Assembly (NCBI RefSeq): GCF_036669915.1
Contig: NC_089320.1
Span: 8,353,233-8,417,232 of the forward strand
Length of the DNA: 64,000 bases
Direction: 5' to 3'
From: Pocillopora verrucosa
Lineage: Eukaryota; Cnidaria; Anthozoa; Scleractinia; Pocilloporidae
The position numbers and the translations under genes were made by a program. This document shows, piece after piece, positions 23,019 to 33,667 of this stretch. Under the pieces are notes generated by a model. That model was given only the letters and a program-made list of their open reading frames with translations, made no database searches and was not told where the DNA came from. How positions within the stretch are numbered: position 1 is the stretch's first letter; each line of letters opens with the position of its first letter.

Positions 23019-24110
23019 CTATACCCGTTTTAAGAAGCCGTTGGTGTTGAAAGTGACATTGTATCTGCAAGAATAACAACGCAAAGTCGGATTTAGTTTA
23101 TTAAAATCAGCTTGAAAGGGAAAGAGGAACTTGAGTAACGCTCTTCTTACTTTAATGGATAAAATCACTTAGCAACCTCTTACCCGTAAAAATCGGTATA
23201 TTTTTGATCTACCATGTATTTGCCTGGATGGTCTTTCAGAAATCTTTTGAGGTCATTCAGTTTGGAGTCCCCAAACATTGAGTATCCGAGATCCTTGATG
23301 AGTCCCTGTCCGGATATTTCAGGTCCCGTTGGGTTTGTATCTTCGATGCAGAGGTAGTCTCCAGGTTGCATAAATTTATGAAAATGTTCTAAAATGCCTA
23401 TCATGTTCACATGTGAGTCTTCACTTAGGAACCATGGGTGAGGTAAGCTCTAATGAAAGAAACGACAAGAAAAAAAATTAACAAAACAAACTTGATATAA
23501 TTCTGTGGAAAACAAGGACACGCTGATTATCACTTTAACTTTCGATATTCATGCCAGATTTCCGGGAATTCTAGATCTTTCCTGTTGAACTTGTCTGAGG
23601 ATGAGTGCAGCAATGAGACCCATGAATGATGCAAACCCCTGCCTGATAGAAAAATCAAACAGGGGTTTACCTCATCAAATTCTATCCAAGATTCAATAAC
23701 TCATTGTTGAAGTGACAATAAATATCCTCTCCCTCAGGAAAGGATGAGATCTTGGGTCCTCAAAGAAGTGTTTAAACACTAAATGTAAGGTGTCAGTTAA
23801 CTTACCTCAAGAAGTTCCTCGTGGAAGTGTTTTTCAACGTCAAAGATATCTCCCTCGATAAACGAAATATCAGAACGGGAATCCCTCGCTAAAGGCGCCA
23901 GCATGGAGAGATCAATGTCCAACGAGAGGACACGTGACTCATAGTTGTATTGCCTCAACAAATCTGCCATCCAAAGTGCTGAGGCTCCTGCGTAAGAGCC
24001 GAACTCAATTATGGTACGTGGTTTAAGCTCCCAGAGCAACTGTGGTACAACTGCGAGAGTGAAAGGATCTTTCATCAATGGTACGCCGCGATAGGTGGTA
24101 ATATATTTTC
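23019..24110 (-). CDS. CmcI/rhamnosyl O-methyltransferase-like protein, 3' part of gene
   Basis: Three minus-strand exons, 24110-23806, 23449-23184 and 23064-23019, join in frame (205 codons with the stop) through GT-AG introns. The 46-base last exon (YNVTFNTNGFLKRV) is easily missed. The protein shows GVPLMKDPF, the SAM-binding loop EFGSYAGASALW, the acidic DIDLSML after the next strand, FIEGDIF, then SEDSHVN and CIEDTNPTG, and ends TDFYGYN-type. This is the CmcI (cephalosporin hydroxylase) / rhamnosyl O-methyltransferase family (Pfam PF04989), a SAM-dependent methyltransferase fold. The family is best known in bacteria; substrate here is unknown. The first exon shown needs an upstream exon (it starts with two bases of a split codon). 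None is recognisable before the repeat array at 24266, so the 5' end may be far away or lost. Confidence 0.8.
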
Positions 24111-24265
24111 CTGCAAGCAAAGCGAGTCATTTTAAATATAAGCGCCATTTTAAACTGTTCCTTAAGGCACACATGTCCTCAAGGCCTTCTCCACCCACTC
24201 ATGTCCAATACACCCGGAAATGGGCGCAAGGCGCTTGATCAATGGTAGCGGAAGTAAGAGGTTAA

Positions 24266-24391
24266 CAGCAGCGAGGGGAGTTGAAGATGTTGGCAAACAG
24301 ACTCGATCGGGCCCGATAAAGACAGTTCGTCCTGGAAAGAGTCGATCGGACTCCCCGGAGGTCAGTTCGGGAGAGACAGAGAAAATATCTC
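24266..24391 (-). repeat. Inverted copy of the ~135-bp unit
   Basis: Reverse complement of this stretch carries the same landmarks as the direct units at 24822-25360: ATATTTTCT, TCTCxCGAACTGAC, GTCCGAT, GACTCT, CCCGAT, GTTTGCC. With the direct units it brackets the 51-bp array, a foldback-like arrangement. Confidence 0.65.
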
Positions 24392-24394
24392 TCA

Positions 24395-24809
24395 GCCGTG
24401 AGGCGAAAAAGCGTGCTACACATGAAACATACCTCGTTCTTAAAGCCATGAGGCAAGACAAGCGCGCTACATATGAAATGAACGTCGTTCTTAAAGCCAT
24501 GACGCGAAACGAGCGCGCTACACATGTAACATTCGTCGTTCTTTGAGCCATGAGGCGAAACAAGCGTGCTACGCATGTAACATTCGTCGTTCTTTGAGCC
24601 ATGAGGCGAAACAAGCGTGCTACGCATGTAACATTTGTCGTTCTTCAAGCCATGAGGCGAAACAAGCGCTCTACACATGTAACATTCGTCGTTCTTCAAG
24701 CCATGAGGCGAAACAAGCGCGCTATAATGAAATATACGTCGTTCTTAAATCATGAGGCGAAACAAGCGCGCTACTCATGTAACATTCGTCGCACTTAAAG
24801 CCGTGAGGT
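24395..24809. repeat. 51-bp minisatellite, about 8 copies
   Basis: Units start GCCATGAGGCGAAACAAGCG and end GTCGTTCTTNAA. Copies 4 and 5 are almost identical, the outer copies more diverged. Because 51 is a multiple of 3, frames stay open through the array on both strands; I treat these as artefacts of the repeat. Confidence 0.93.
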
Positions 24810-24821
24810 CTCAAACTAACA

Positions 24822-25360
24822 AAGGCGCGTCTGATGGACTCTTGTCGAGCAAACCGTCTCCATAGGGTCCGATGGAGTCCGTTTGTCGACATTTTCCAGC
24901 CCCTCCACATGCTCGACGTTGCCATAATATTTTCTAAGTGTCTCGCAAACTGACACGCGGCGCGTCCGATGGACTCTCGTCAAAACAACCCGTCTCCATT
25001 GGATCTGATGAAGTCCGTTTGCCGACATTTTCCACTCCTCTCACTACTCTACTTTGCTGTATATTTTCTAAGTCTCTCGCGAACTAACACGCGTCGAGAC
25101 TGATGGACCCTTGCCACGGCGACCCGTCTCCATTGGATCCGATGAAGTCCGTTTGCCTACATTTTCCACCCCTCTCACTTCTCTACTTTGCTGCATATTT
25201 TCTAAGTCTCTCGCGAACTAACACGCGGTCAGTCCGATATACTCTTGCCAAGGCAACCCGTCTCCATCGGATCCGATGGAGTCCGGCCGTTTACCGACAT
25301 GTTCCACCCAGTCCGCAACTCTATACTTTGTATATTTCGCGAACTGACTTCCGGTGAGTC
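24822..25360 (+). repeat. ~135-bp tandem repeat, four units
   Basis: Units begin near 24825, 24960, 25095 and 25229. Each contains GATGGACTCT (or a variant), CCCGTCTCCAT, GATCCGATGxAGTCCG, TTTTCCAC and TTTTCTAAGT followed by CTCTCGCGAACT. The array runs straight into segment A copy 2. The window starts within the equivalent of the last unit. Confidence 0.9.
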
Positions 25361-26177
25361 TGAATGTTCGTGGCCTTCGTCCATCGGACTCAGATTGGGT
25401 GTATTGGACAACCCTCAAGGATAGTCTTTTTAATTGTCTGTTCACAATTCTGTTTGCTGTTCCATGGTTTTTTTTCCCGATGGACGTATAATATGTGCTC
25501 AGCCAGCTTTGACTGAAATCAATGACCATGATATCTTCAATCCTTTTATCAGAACATTGGTGGAAAGTTATTCTAATCAGCCTGGTCCCCGAGCAGTCTT
25601 CACAGTATCTTTATTCATGTGCTTGTCTGTCTGCCTATCTGTCTGTCATTATTTGTGCACGTGTCCATCAGTAATTTTTTAACTATCTAAACCAGATTAC
25701 TACGTACCACTAGAAATAGCTGGCATGATTTCAGCTGGAAGCAAGCTGGTATCGCGCCTTTCTTCCATAGGAACAAATCGTTTCTGACTTGACAGTTGGC
25801 CTTCTATTTGGGTCTGGAGCATGCTGTAGTTAGTCTTATCTGTCACAGTGCTACCCATTATTTTCCCTCTCTGTGCGATGCTGAAAACAATAATTCATCA
25901 TAGGTTAAGAAATAAGAAAACCCCAATTGGTTAAAAAAAGGTCTAATACTTTTCTATGAATACTATCCCCTCCCTATTTTGACCCAGGAAATTCCCATCA
26001 TTACTAACCCGCTATTCATAACATCAACTCCAGAAAACAAGAAAAAGATAGGCACTTGAGAGGCGCATGTGTCTACCTCTGAAGATTAAAATCAAAATAG
26101 TAAAACTGTACTACATGGCCTAGGGCTACGTGGATAAGTTGTTGCAGATATTCGAGGTAACGAGGAATGGCATCAAA
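25175..26177 (+). repeat. Repeat segment A, copy 2
   Basis: Matches 1-1008. Similarity stops abruptly after GGCATCAAA at 26177. Segment B resumes only at 33668, so this copy carries about 7.5 kb of extra interior sequence with two gene-like units. Confidence 0.88.
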
Positions 26178-26557
26178 CATTACAGAATCGCGCCCATTGA
26201 AAAACGTCGCACGGGAAAATGCAAATAAGCTAGAAAAGAGAAAGAGAGCAGGCGTAACTTCACGCAGGCCTGTCAATCCGACTGTCAATCATGTAATCCC
26301 CCGTGTACGCAGTGTTCGAAAGTATTGTTTCTTGTGCAGACAACCGAAACGTAGCGCTTTTCATCGAAGAAGAATAGACGTAGTTAGTGGCGTTATCTTG
26401 ATTAGGTTATTTGTTTAAAAATCGGTCAGATGTAAAATTAAATTACCTTTCAAATGCCGGGTTTTCAATTTGTGTTAAGACTCAAATGCGGCAGATTTGC
26501 GAGGTTCGACCATCAATTTCGCCAAGAAAGCAAAACATCACAGAAATATTCCTTTTA

Positions 26558-26684
26558 GTAAAATTTCCGTACTGCCCCATACTATCGTAAAACAAATCTG
26601 TTTTCCCAATGGTAAAGTATTGTTTTTGTCACTCTATCCAAGAACTGAACGTATAATGTAGTGTGGGGCAGTGCGGAATTTTAC
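26558..26684. mobile_element. MITE-like inverted-repeat element, 127 bp
   Basis: Left arm GTAAAATTTCCGTACTGCCC and right arm GGGCAGTGCGGAATTTTAC are near-perfect inverses (about 26 bases). No ORF. It lies between segment A and the Tudor-like ORF. Confidence 0.75.
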
Positions 26685-26987
26685 CTTCCTTTTTGGCCCG
26701 TTATTGCCGTCAGTTTCAGATAACACGTCGGTAGTCTAATTACTTTTCGAAAAGCTTAAGTATACGTTGTAGATTCCCGCTCCACGTAGGTGCACGCTCA
26801 CTTCCAACTCAGCTTTACCATAGTAACACTTCGTTTGCACACGTGACCAAAACAAGCCAATGAGCAACCTCGTTCCGGGATCCTTTACAATCGTTGTTTG
26901 GTAGTCATAGCGACAGATAAACAAGTAGAAATCTTGGTTCGTTTATTTATCTCGCTCATTAATCGCGTGTACACGACGACGTAAACT

Positions 26988-28198
26988 ATGGCTTATGAAA
27001 TCGGAAAAAAATACGAAGGTCTTCATGACGGTCGATGGTATATATGCACCATCTTAAGTCAAAAAGGCGACAGGTACAAGGTTACCTTCGATGGTTGGAG
27101 CCGACAGTTTGACACAGTTCTCAGCGCCGACTGTCTTCGCCCCTGTACACTGATTGACGTTCGCTCCAGAAAGCGTTGGAGACCCAGCGTGAATTTCAAC
27201 AAGTTGCTGCCAGGCGACGAAGTTTTCATCAGCATCGAGGGCATCAGAAAACGGCCGCGGTCAGAGTGGTGGATCCTTTTCTAGAACTCGTTACAGTGGA
27301 GTGCAGGAACGAAGAAATCATTGCTTCTTTCCGCGATGTACTACCACCGCCAGAACCCACTCCTGATACTGTCAAGAGGAGAAGACCAGCAGCCTTGCCC
27401 CAAGCAGCACCAGCAACATCACCATCACCTCCCGTATCGGCGCCTGTCAGTGTCCAGTCAGCCATAGCCCCGCAGTTCGCGACGATCGTTCGCCTTGATG
27501 GTATCAAAATCAGCTGCGGAGATCTCGTGAGCCTCACCCCGAACAGTGCAGACGTCGTCTTCATTGTCCTGGAGCTCTACCAAGACGAGTCCGGCTTAGA
27601 GGTTCTTATTAATGCTCAGAAGTGCCAGCTGTCAGATGGTGTCGCCGTTCGCCCGCTAGCAAACTTCAGGTTGACCTGCCCGGCATCCGCGGTACACACA
27701 CTTCAGGACACTAAACTTTCGTCTCAGTTAAAGAAAGTGGTCTTAGAAGTCCGACAAGGAGCCATCCTGCGGCTGTCCCAGTCCCTGCAGCTACACATGG
27801 CCAACCGCGCCTATCAGCTTCAAGTTCGGCGGTACGACTTGGCAGCCAAGCTTCGCTGCGAGATCTACAGAGGAATGTCTTCAAAGGCAGCTCGCACCTT
27901 CGTCATCAAAATGGGCCCAGCTGATCTCCGCCACGATCTTGAATTACTTGGGTTAGCGGTTGAAAACAATTTCAAGGTGGAGAAATCGAAGAATCGACTC
28001 GACGATCTCGATCCCCTGCTTGGTGAAAAATGGGACGTTAAGCTTAAACAAGACGACCGCTACTTCTACGCAACCTTCGCAGAGTTTGCCCTGGACCTGC
28101 CGTCGCGATCCCTCCTCGTGAAGATTAAGTTCGCAGAGTCCACCAGTTCGTTTCGCCAACACAGCTGCCGCCAAGACACTGCTGCTGACTGTTGCTGA
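26988..28198 (+). pseudogene. Intronless Tudor-like protein ORF with one frameshift
   Basis: A GC-rich, intronless reading frame unlike its AT-rich surroundings. The first part, from ATG 26988, encodes a small beta-barrel-like module (KYEGLHDGRWYICTIL, YKVTFDGWSRQFD, LRPC) of the Tudor/chromo-barrel type, domains that bind methylated peptides. The frame changes at about 27270 (…SEWW / DPFLELVTV…); adding back one G would restore a single frame, so a one-base deletion or an assembly error is likely. The rest has a Pro-rich linker (PPPEPTPDT), a second possible barrel (GIKISCGDLVSLTP), and a basic and hydrophobic C-terminal region (to 28198) that I do not recognise. A poly(A) signal follows 68 bases after the stop. 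It converges on the minus-strand gene below. Function unknown. Confidence 0.6.
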
Positions 28199-28265
28199 TT
28201 GATGAGCAATTGGTAAATTATCTTAGTTTGCCTCACAAACGGCTTTTTTAAAAGCCACCAAATGC

Positions 28266-28271
28266 AATAAA
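28266..28271 (+). terminator. Poly(A) signal of the Tudor-like ORF
   Basis: AATAAA shortly after the stop at 28196-28198. Confidence 0.55.
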
Positions 28272-28492
28272 AGTCATGACCAACCGAACAAAACATTTAC
28301 CCTCTCCCTAAAATGCCAACATCATCGCCAATCAAAAAAGCAAAACAGAACACGCTTGATAATTTCCATTTCTCCAAAGTCCGTGACTGACTGTACGAAG
28401 CATATTAGTTTGTTCGTATTACGAGGAATTGCAATCAATGTCCGCAATGTTGTTTAACTTATTGACACAACCTTTGAACAAAAAAAAAAATG

Positions 28493-28498
28493 TTTATT
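28493..28498 (-). terminator. Poly(A) signal of the ten-exon gene
   Basis: AATAAA on the minus strand about 45 bases after the stop codon at 28543-28545. The two convergent genes thus end about 220 bases apart. Confidence 0.6.
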
Positions 28499-28542
28499 AT
28501 TTTTCTTACATCTCCAACCATCGTTTTGCTTTTTGTGACGAT

Positions 28543-29962
28543 TTAAGCTGTCCTATTTACAGTTCGGTTATCATTAATTCTCATACTAGCGAAAGTTTTA
28601 TATGCCTTTTCCCTGAGCTGTTCTCTCTGGCGATTCTCTTTTGTTTCCTCGCGAATTTGATGTCTCGCTTCTTTCCTTGACAAATGGAGGTCAATGGCTT
28701 TCTGTTTATAGTCTCTCTTCTCCAGGTCAGAAAGTTGTCTCCAGTCCTCTGCCATACTTTGAATCGATTTGAGGAACGTCATCCTTTCTGTTCGTCTAGG
28801 ACTCTGATTATTTTGCACTCTCTAGAAGCAATTAAAGTAAAAGCATCAGACATTATTTCAGCTTATCAGTCGAAATTTACATAAAAAGTTAATTCAACTA
28901 ACCTCTTTTAATTTCTCATTGAGAAATGCTGTCCAACCATTTGGTGGCTTTTTGGGGGAAACCATTGCGTCTTTTTTCTTCTTGTGAACTCTAATCTGAG
29001 ATTTGTTACCACTCTCATCAACTGGGCCCTTTTCCACTTCTCTTATTGTTCTCTTCAGGGCAGCAAAACCAGAAATCTCTTTACTGAAACAGTGCAATCA
29101 TATGTCAGATATTTTTTCTCTGTTCTCAAGATATATATGACATTAGACATTAGACTGTGATAATGACCTGTATGCTTGATTATATCTTAGCATTATTCTG
29201 ATCATTTATCAAATGTTTGTAACCATGTATGATGTTACGACAAGAAATTAGATTCTGATCATGAAATAAAGCATTACCTAAATCGTAACCGTTCTACAGA
29301 CTGCTGCATTGCACCACATGTGCCTGTCGACAAAGCTGCCAGAGGAGTCAGGTCTACTGCATGCTCTTCGACATTGGGTGGAATCCTTTCTTTTACTGCC
29401 CACTCAATGAAACTCGGTCTCACCACTGTCCATCCCCTTTGGTAGGCCATAACCAAATCACTATTTAGCTTTGAGCGATCATTTTTGACCTCATCTTCTG
29501 AACACACTAGATAACATCTTTCATGCGGTAGGTTCTCTTTTGGCATTGAAATAACTCTTCCACCATTTTTTTCTACTTTCTCTTTAAATTTCTTCTGTGT
29601 TGATCCTAAAACCACACATACAAATACATAATTAACATAAAATCAAATATATAGAACATTTTGCTGTTCTTGTTTATGCAAAAACTTAAAAAAAAAGATA
29701 TGACATGTGATTAATATTATTATTGTAGGGGGTCTAGAGATATTTGTTAAATTGTTATTTTATGTATATATTTTTTTCTTGTTAATCAGAACTATTTTAA
29801 TATTTCTGAATGTTTAGACATTTTAGAAATGTTCACCTACCAGGCATCCTTCCAACTAAAACAAAGTCCATCCTCTTAAGTGGCAGCAATTGCCTAACCA
29901 CACTTGCACCAGACACAGCCAATGGAGGATTTGGTCTGGTATGGACAATCTTCCACCTGTAA

Positions 29963-29993
<31 letters not shown>

Positions 29994-32900
29994 TACTGTA
30001 ATTTTGTAATTGTGGTTTGACTTTGAGTTAGGGAAAATTGGTTTTAACTATGAAAGTAATTAAATATAGAAAATTGGATGGTGTTTTTATCTTATTATAG
30101 ACACTTACCACTTCTGAATTGTATATGCTGCAACATGTTGTTGTGCATAATGCTCAAAGTCAGTCCTAATCTGTTCAGGGCAGTCATTTATTCTCTCCCT
30201 CAAGTTTCGGTATGACCAAGACAACAGCATAAGAATTGTGTCAGGCTTGTGAAGGCCACCATCTCGTGTTGAATGCTGGAAGCAAAGAGAAAGATTTTGT
30301 CAAGAATATGATAGTAAGGAACTAGACCCTACACTTGTCAATACTAGTAGTCATTTGTAAGTGTTGGTTTTACATACCTGATAATAAAAACAAATATGCA
30401 TGTAATGAGTCTGTTCTCCACCCTCAGTTGCTACACGCATGAGTGACTTGAATGGGGTGCTGCAGAGATGTTTTGGGACAACATCCACAAATTTCATCAT
30501 GTAGGGAGTTACTTCTTTGCAGCCATAACGGAAGATCATCAAAGCATGGAACATATTGGCATGGTAAACATATCTGGAAATTTCAGAGTCGTGTAATCCA
30601 AATTCATAGTCTTCAACATTTGTTGAACTACTTGGATGCCCTGGCTTTAGTTGAACTGTATCTTTCCTCAGTATCCTATACATCTGATAGAAATGCCACC
30701 AAATAAACTTCACACAGTTAATGTCGTTAATCTTTTGTGATGTCATTCCAAGGGCCTCAGCAAGCTTTGGGGACAACATCTGCTGTAGTTCACAACTTGG
30801 AAGAACCTATGAATATAATACAGGAGCTTCATCACTGAGAGATATAATTGGAAAACTATTTTAAGTAATCACTAAGGGCATACATGTACATGTACAGCAT
30901 GTGTTTTGTAGTACCGTAATTTCCGGTCGATTACCCGCGGGTAATCTGTTGATTTTGCATTAAATCCGCGCCACTGCGGGTAATAGGGAGGTGCGGGTTA
31001 TGTGACAATTTTAAATTCTTCTGGAAGTTGAATTGAAAAAATTTCTCACCTACCTGCGTTTCCACCTCTCAAATGAATTTTATTGTATCAAAAGTGCCAC
31101 AAAGCGGCACGAAAACATGATGCCAACTCGAGTTTATTTCACGCATAATTAGTTGCGTGACAAACAAATTTTTATCGGCACGCGTGAAAACAAAACCTTG
31201 ATGGTGACAAAAATAATCCAAGGATATCCGGCGCATCAGTAACAAATTTCCAGTTTTCACTAGCTTGAGCTAAAGAGAATTTTCCCGTTTTAAGGGACTT
31301 GTTAGGCCCAGTAGAACAGGAGATATCGACTTTTTTGAGAAATTGCCGACAGTAATTTTAAATCCCAAATGCATCACCAGAATGTTGAAAATAATAGGTG
31401 CGAAACTTAACTAATTTCGCGCTGAAAAAGTATTTTAACGACAAATGAACAATGGATATTGCTCATTACGCTCCTACATGCTATAAAAAGGTAACTGACT
31501 GAATAAGAATTATAAACCTCGATCATTCGCGATAAGTGTATCCACGAGTCACCAATTAAGTTAAAACGCCCACGTCACAGTTTTACGTTTGATTATAAGC
31601 TTAGAGTAATAACTCTTGCCGATGAAATCGGTAATAGAGCAGCAGCAATAATCAATCAATAAAGTATAAGCTAATATTGACACAGAATTGTGCACATGTC
31701 TGAATCGAAAGACTGAAATGTATCGCCTTAATGTCACGTTTTCGCCACCGAAAAAGTTGAATAACAACGTGCGGGTTATCCACCGGTGCGCGTAATCCGT
31801 TGACTTTTTTTTTCGCCGTATGCAATAATCGGCCGGTGCGGGTAATCGGCCGTGCGGGTAATCGACCGGAAATTACGGTAATTATGTTACTTGTTATAAC
31901 TGCGTAACTTAACTGGTCGGGTTTGAGGATTTAAGTAAACACCAGAACTTACATTATCCAAGATGTGATTGTAATGTTTGTCTTTGAAGTCCTCTGAGGG
32001 AGCTAGGATGGTGTAGGCTTGGGACTTATTGAGGCTGAGGTCACCCAGGTGACCTTTTGGATCAATTGGAAGTTCAAAATGACCTCCTCTGACATCTCTT
32101 GCATTTATGTTAGCAGTAAGATGTGCCAATGCAGCATTCCTTCGCTCTCTACCATACCTATAGAAAAAGGTGACAATAATAATTTTCAATATTTAAAAGC
32201 AGGGACATGTGAGACAACACAGCGTATACAAATGAACATGATCTACAGTCGATCGAAAATTTTTTAAGGTTTTAATCATGAACGCAGACTGCCCAAACAG
32301 CACATGTTAACTAATACACCAACCTTGACTCCAGATCAAGACATGTCCGGACAACCTTCATTATTAGATTTTCTGCAACTCTGGTGAAGCCATGGTCAAT
32401 ACACATAAGGATATGATCACCAGTGAGAGCAGGAAGCAGCGACTTGGGAAGAGGACGGTCAAATGAAAGGTTGAGGTCTGTTCTTAGTCCTGTGGATGGA
32501 TCTACTTTTCCCTTTTCTGATGCTGAGCATTGCATCCATAGGTTCCACTTGTCTTGGGAGAGTGGGCTGAGCTCTGGATCAGCAACAGCATCCAAGAACT
32601 TAGAGTCTGCACCAAGGAACACCTGGTGGCCCAGGTTCTGACTGTCTTTAATCCATTCATTTAAGTATCCTACAATATTAATGGACAAATGATCTATAAT
32701 AACACTAATTATCCTTATTATCCTGCAATTCCTCTTGTACCATTTCAGAGAGTTCAAGCACCACAAAAAGTTACAAGACTGAAATCAATTTTGTTGAACC
32801 ATGTTATTTTTCTTGAATTGTTCAAATGATCAGCTTATGAGTATTTCATTTCAATTTTAGGAAAATTTAACAGTGATTTGGTCAATTTATCAAAAGTTAA

Positions 32901-33641
32901 TATTGGATTATAAATGTTTAACATGTAAGTGTGCATATACCTGGTCCACCATGACCATCTCCAATGTTAAGCTCAAGGTTTCGACGGCTGTCCTTGTGAT
33001 GAAAAATATGAATAGGCCACATTTCTTTCGGGCTTTGGAATTTTATTCCATTTAACTTCTGCTCATTGTTTACATTGCTAATAGCCATCAAAACAGTGTC
33101 CTTCTTGCCATACTTTCTGCCATCACCATAAAGGTGCCACCACTGTTCTTTAGGAAGCCAATAGTAAAGGTAATGCAGACATTCAACCAAACGGGCTGGC
33201 TCAATGCAATAACCAGTTGCTGTTCTTTGTGGTTGCATTATAGCCTCAAATTCTAATTTGTATTTGGTCTTTAGCTCAGCAACCTAAGGTAAAAAAGGTT
33301 TGCAAATGTTATAAACAGATTTTATTTTATTATTAACTTGAAGTATATCAGGAAAGATACATATAAATGCAAGAAAATTACCTTTCTTTTGGTTGCAAGA
33401 TATCCAGGTGGCAATATCTTCCTGATCTCATCAATTGTCTGTCCAGAATTGCATTGATCTTGAAGTTTCAAGATTGCTGATGGTGGGATTTGCACTGTTG
33501 CCTGCTCTTCTCCAATCTGATTGTAAAGACTGTCCCCAGTCTTTGTACGAATTAGCTTAGTCAACAAGATAATATCTTGTTTTTCCAGTTGTCCTTGCCA
33601 GGCTGAGTCAATACTGCACTGCTGTCTAAATCTCCGGCCCA
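28543..33641 (-). CDS. Ten-exon gene with BRCT-like and HMG-box-like C-terminus (5' end not found)
   Basis: Minus-strand exons: 33641-33382, 33283-32941, 32669-32324, 32157-31953, 30806-30378, 30275-30109, 29956-29841, 29605-29278, 29083-28903, 28821-28543. All introns seen are GT-AG, phases agree, and there is no internal stop over about 884 codons. Residues ~1-530 form a large region I do not recognise, with strikingly ordered motifs (WHLYGDGRKYGKKDT, HHKDSRRNLELNIGD, VFLGADSKFLDAV, LSFDRPLPKSLL, CIDHGFTRVAENL, RYGCKEVTPYMM). Residues ~608-700 are BRCT-like, close in style to the PARP1 BRCT (DFVLVGRMPG, EKNGGRVISM, YLVCSEDEV, RPSFIEWAVKE). Residues ~775-830 are HMG-box-like (KKPPNGWTAFLNEKLKE, then WRQLSDLEKRDYKQKA), split by an intron. 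The tail is Arg/Glu-rich. A DNA-binding protein is likely; a transposase role is an inference from its place between repeat segments A and B. The first exon needs an upstream partner, but segment B starts 27 bases away. Confidence 0.8.
29958..29995. repeat. A-run plus TA microsatellite
   Basis: An A-rich run followed by about ten TA repeats, inside an intron of the ten-exon gene. Confidence 0.85.
30914..31878. mobile_element. 965-bp TIR element in an intron, TA target duplication
   Basis: The ends CCGTAATTTCCGGTCGATTA and its inverse TAATCGACCGGAAATTACGG are perfect over at least 24 bases and are flanked by TA on both sides (30912-30913, 31879-31880). GCGGGTAATC motifs recur near both ends as subterminal repeats. 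No frame in it is long enough for a transposase. TA target use suggests a Tc1/mariner/pogo-type non-autonomous element. It lies wholly within the intron between exons 31953 and 30806, so it does not harm the gene. Confidence 0.88.
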
Positions 33642-33667
33642 CTGATAATGAAATGCCATGCAGGAGG

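Noticed and set aside
24162..24798. Several overlapping open frames of 65-150 codons on both strands
   Set aside because: They are products of the 51-bp tandem array, whose unit length is a multiple of three; the peptides are simple repeats.
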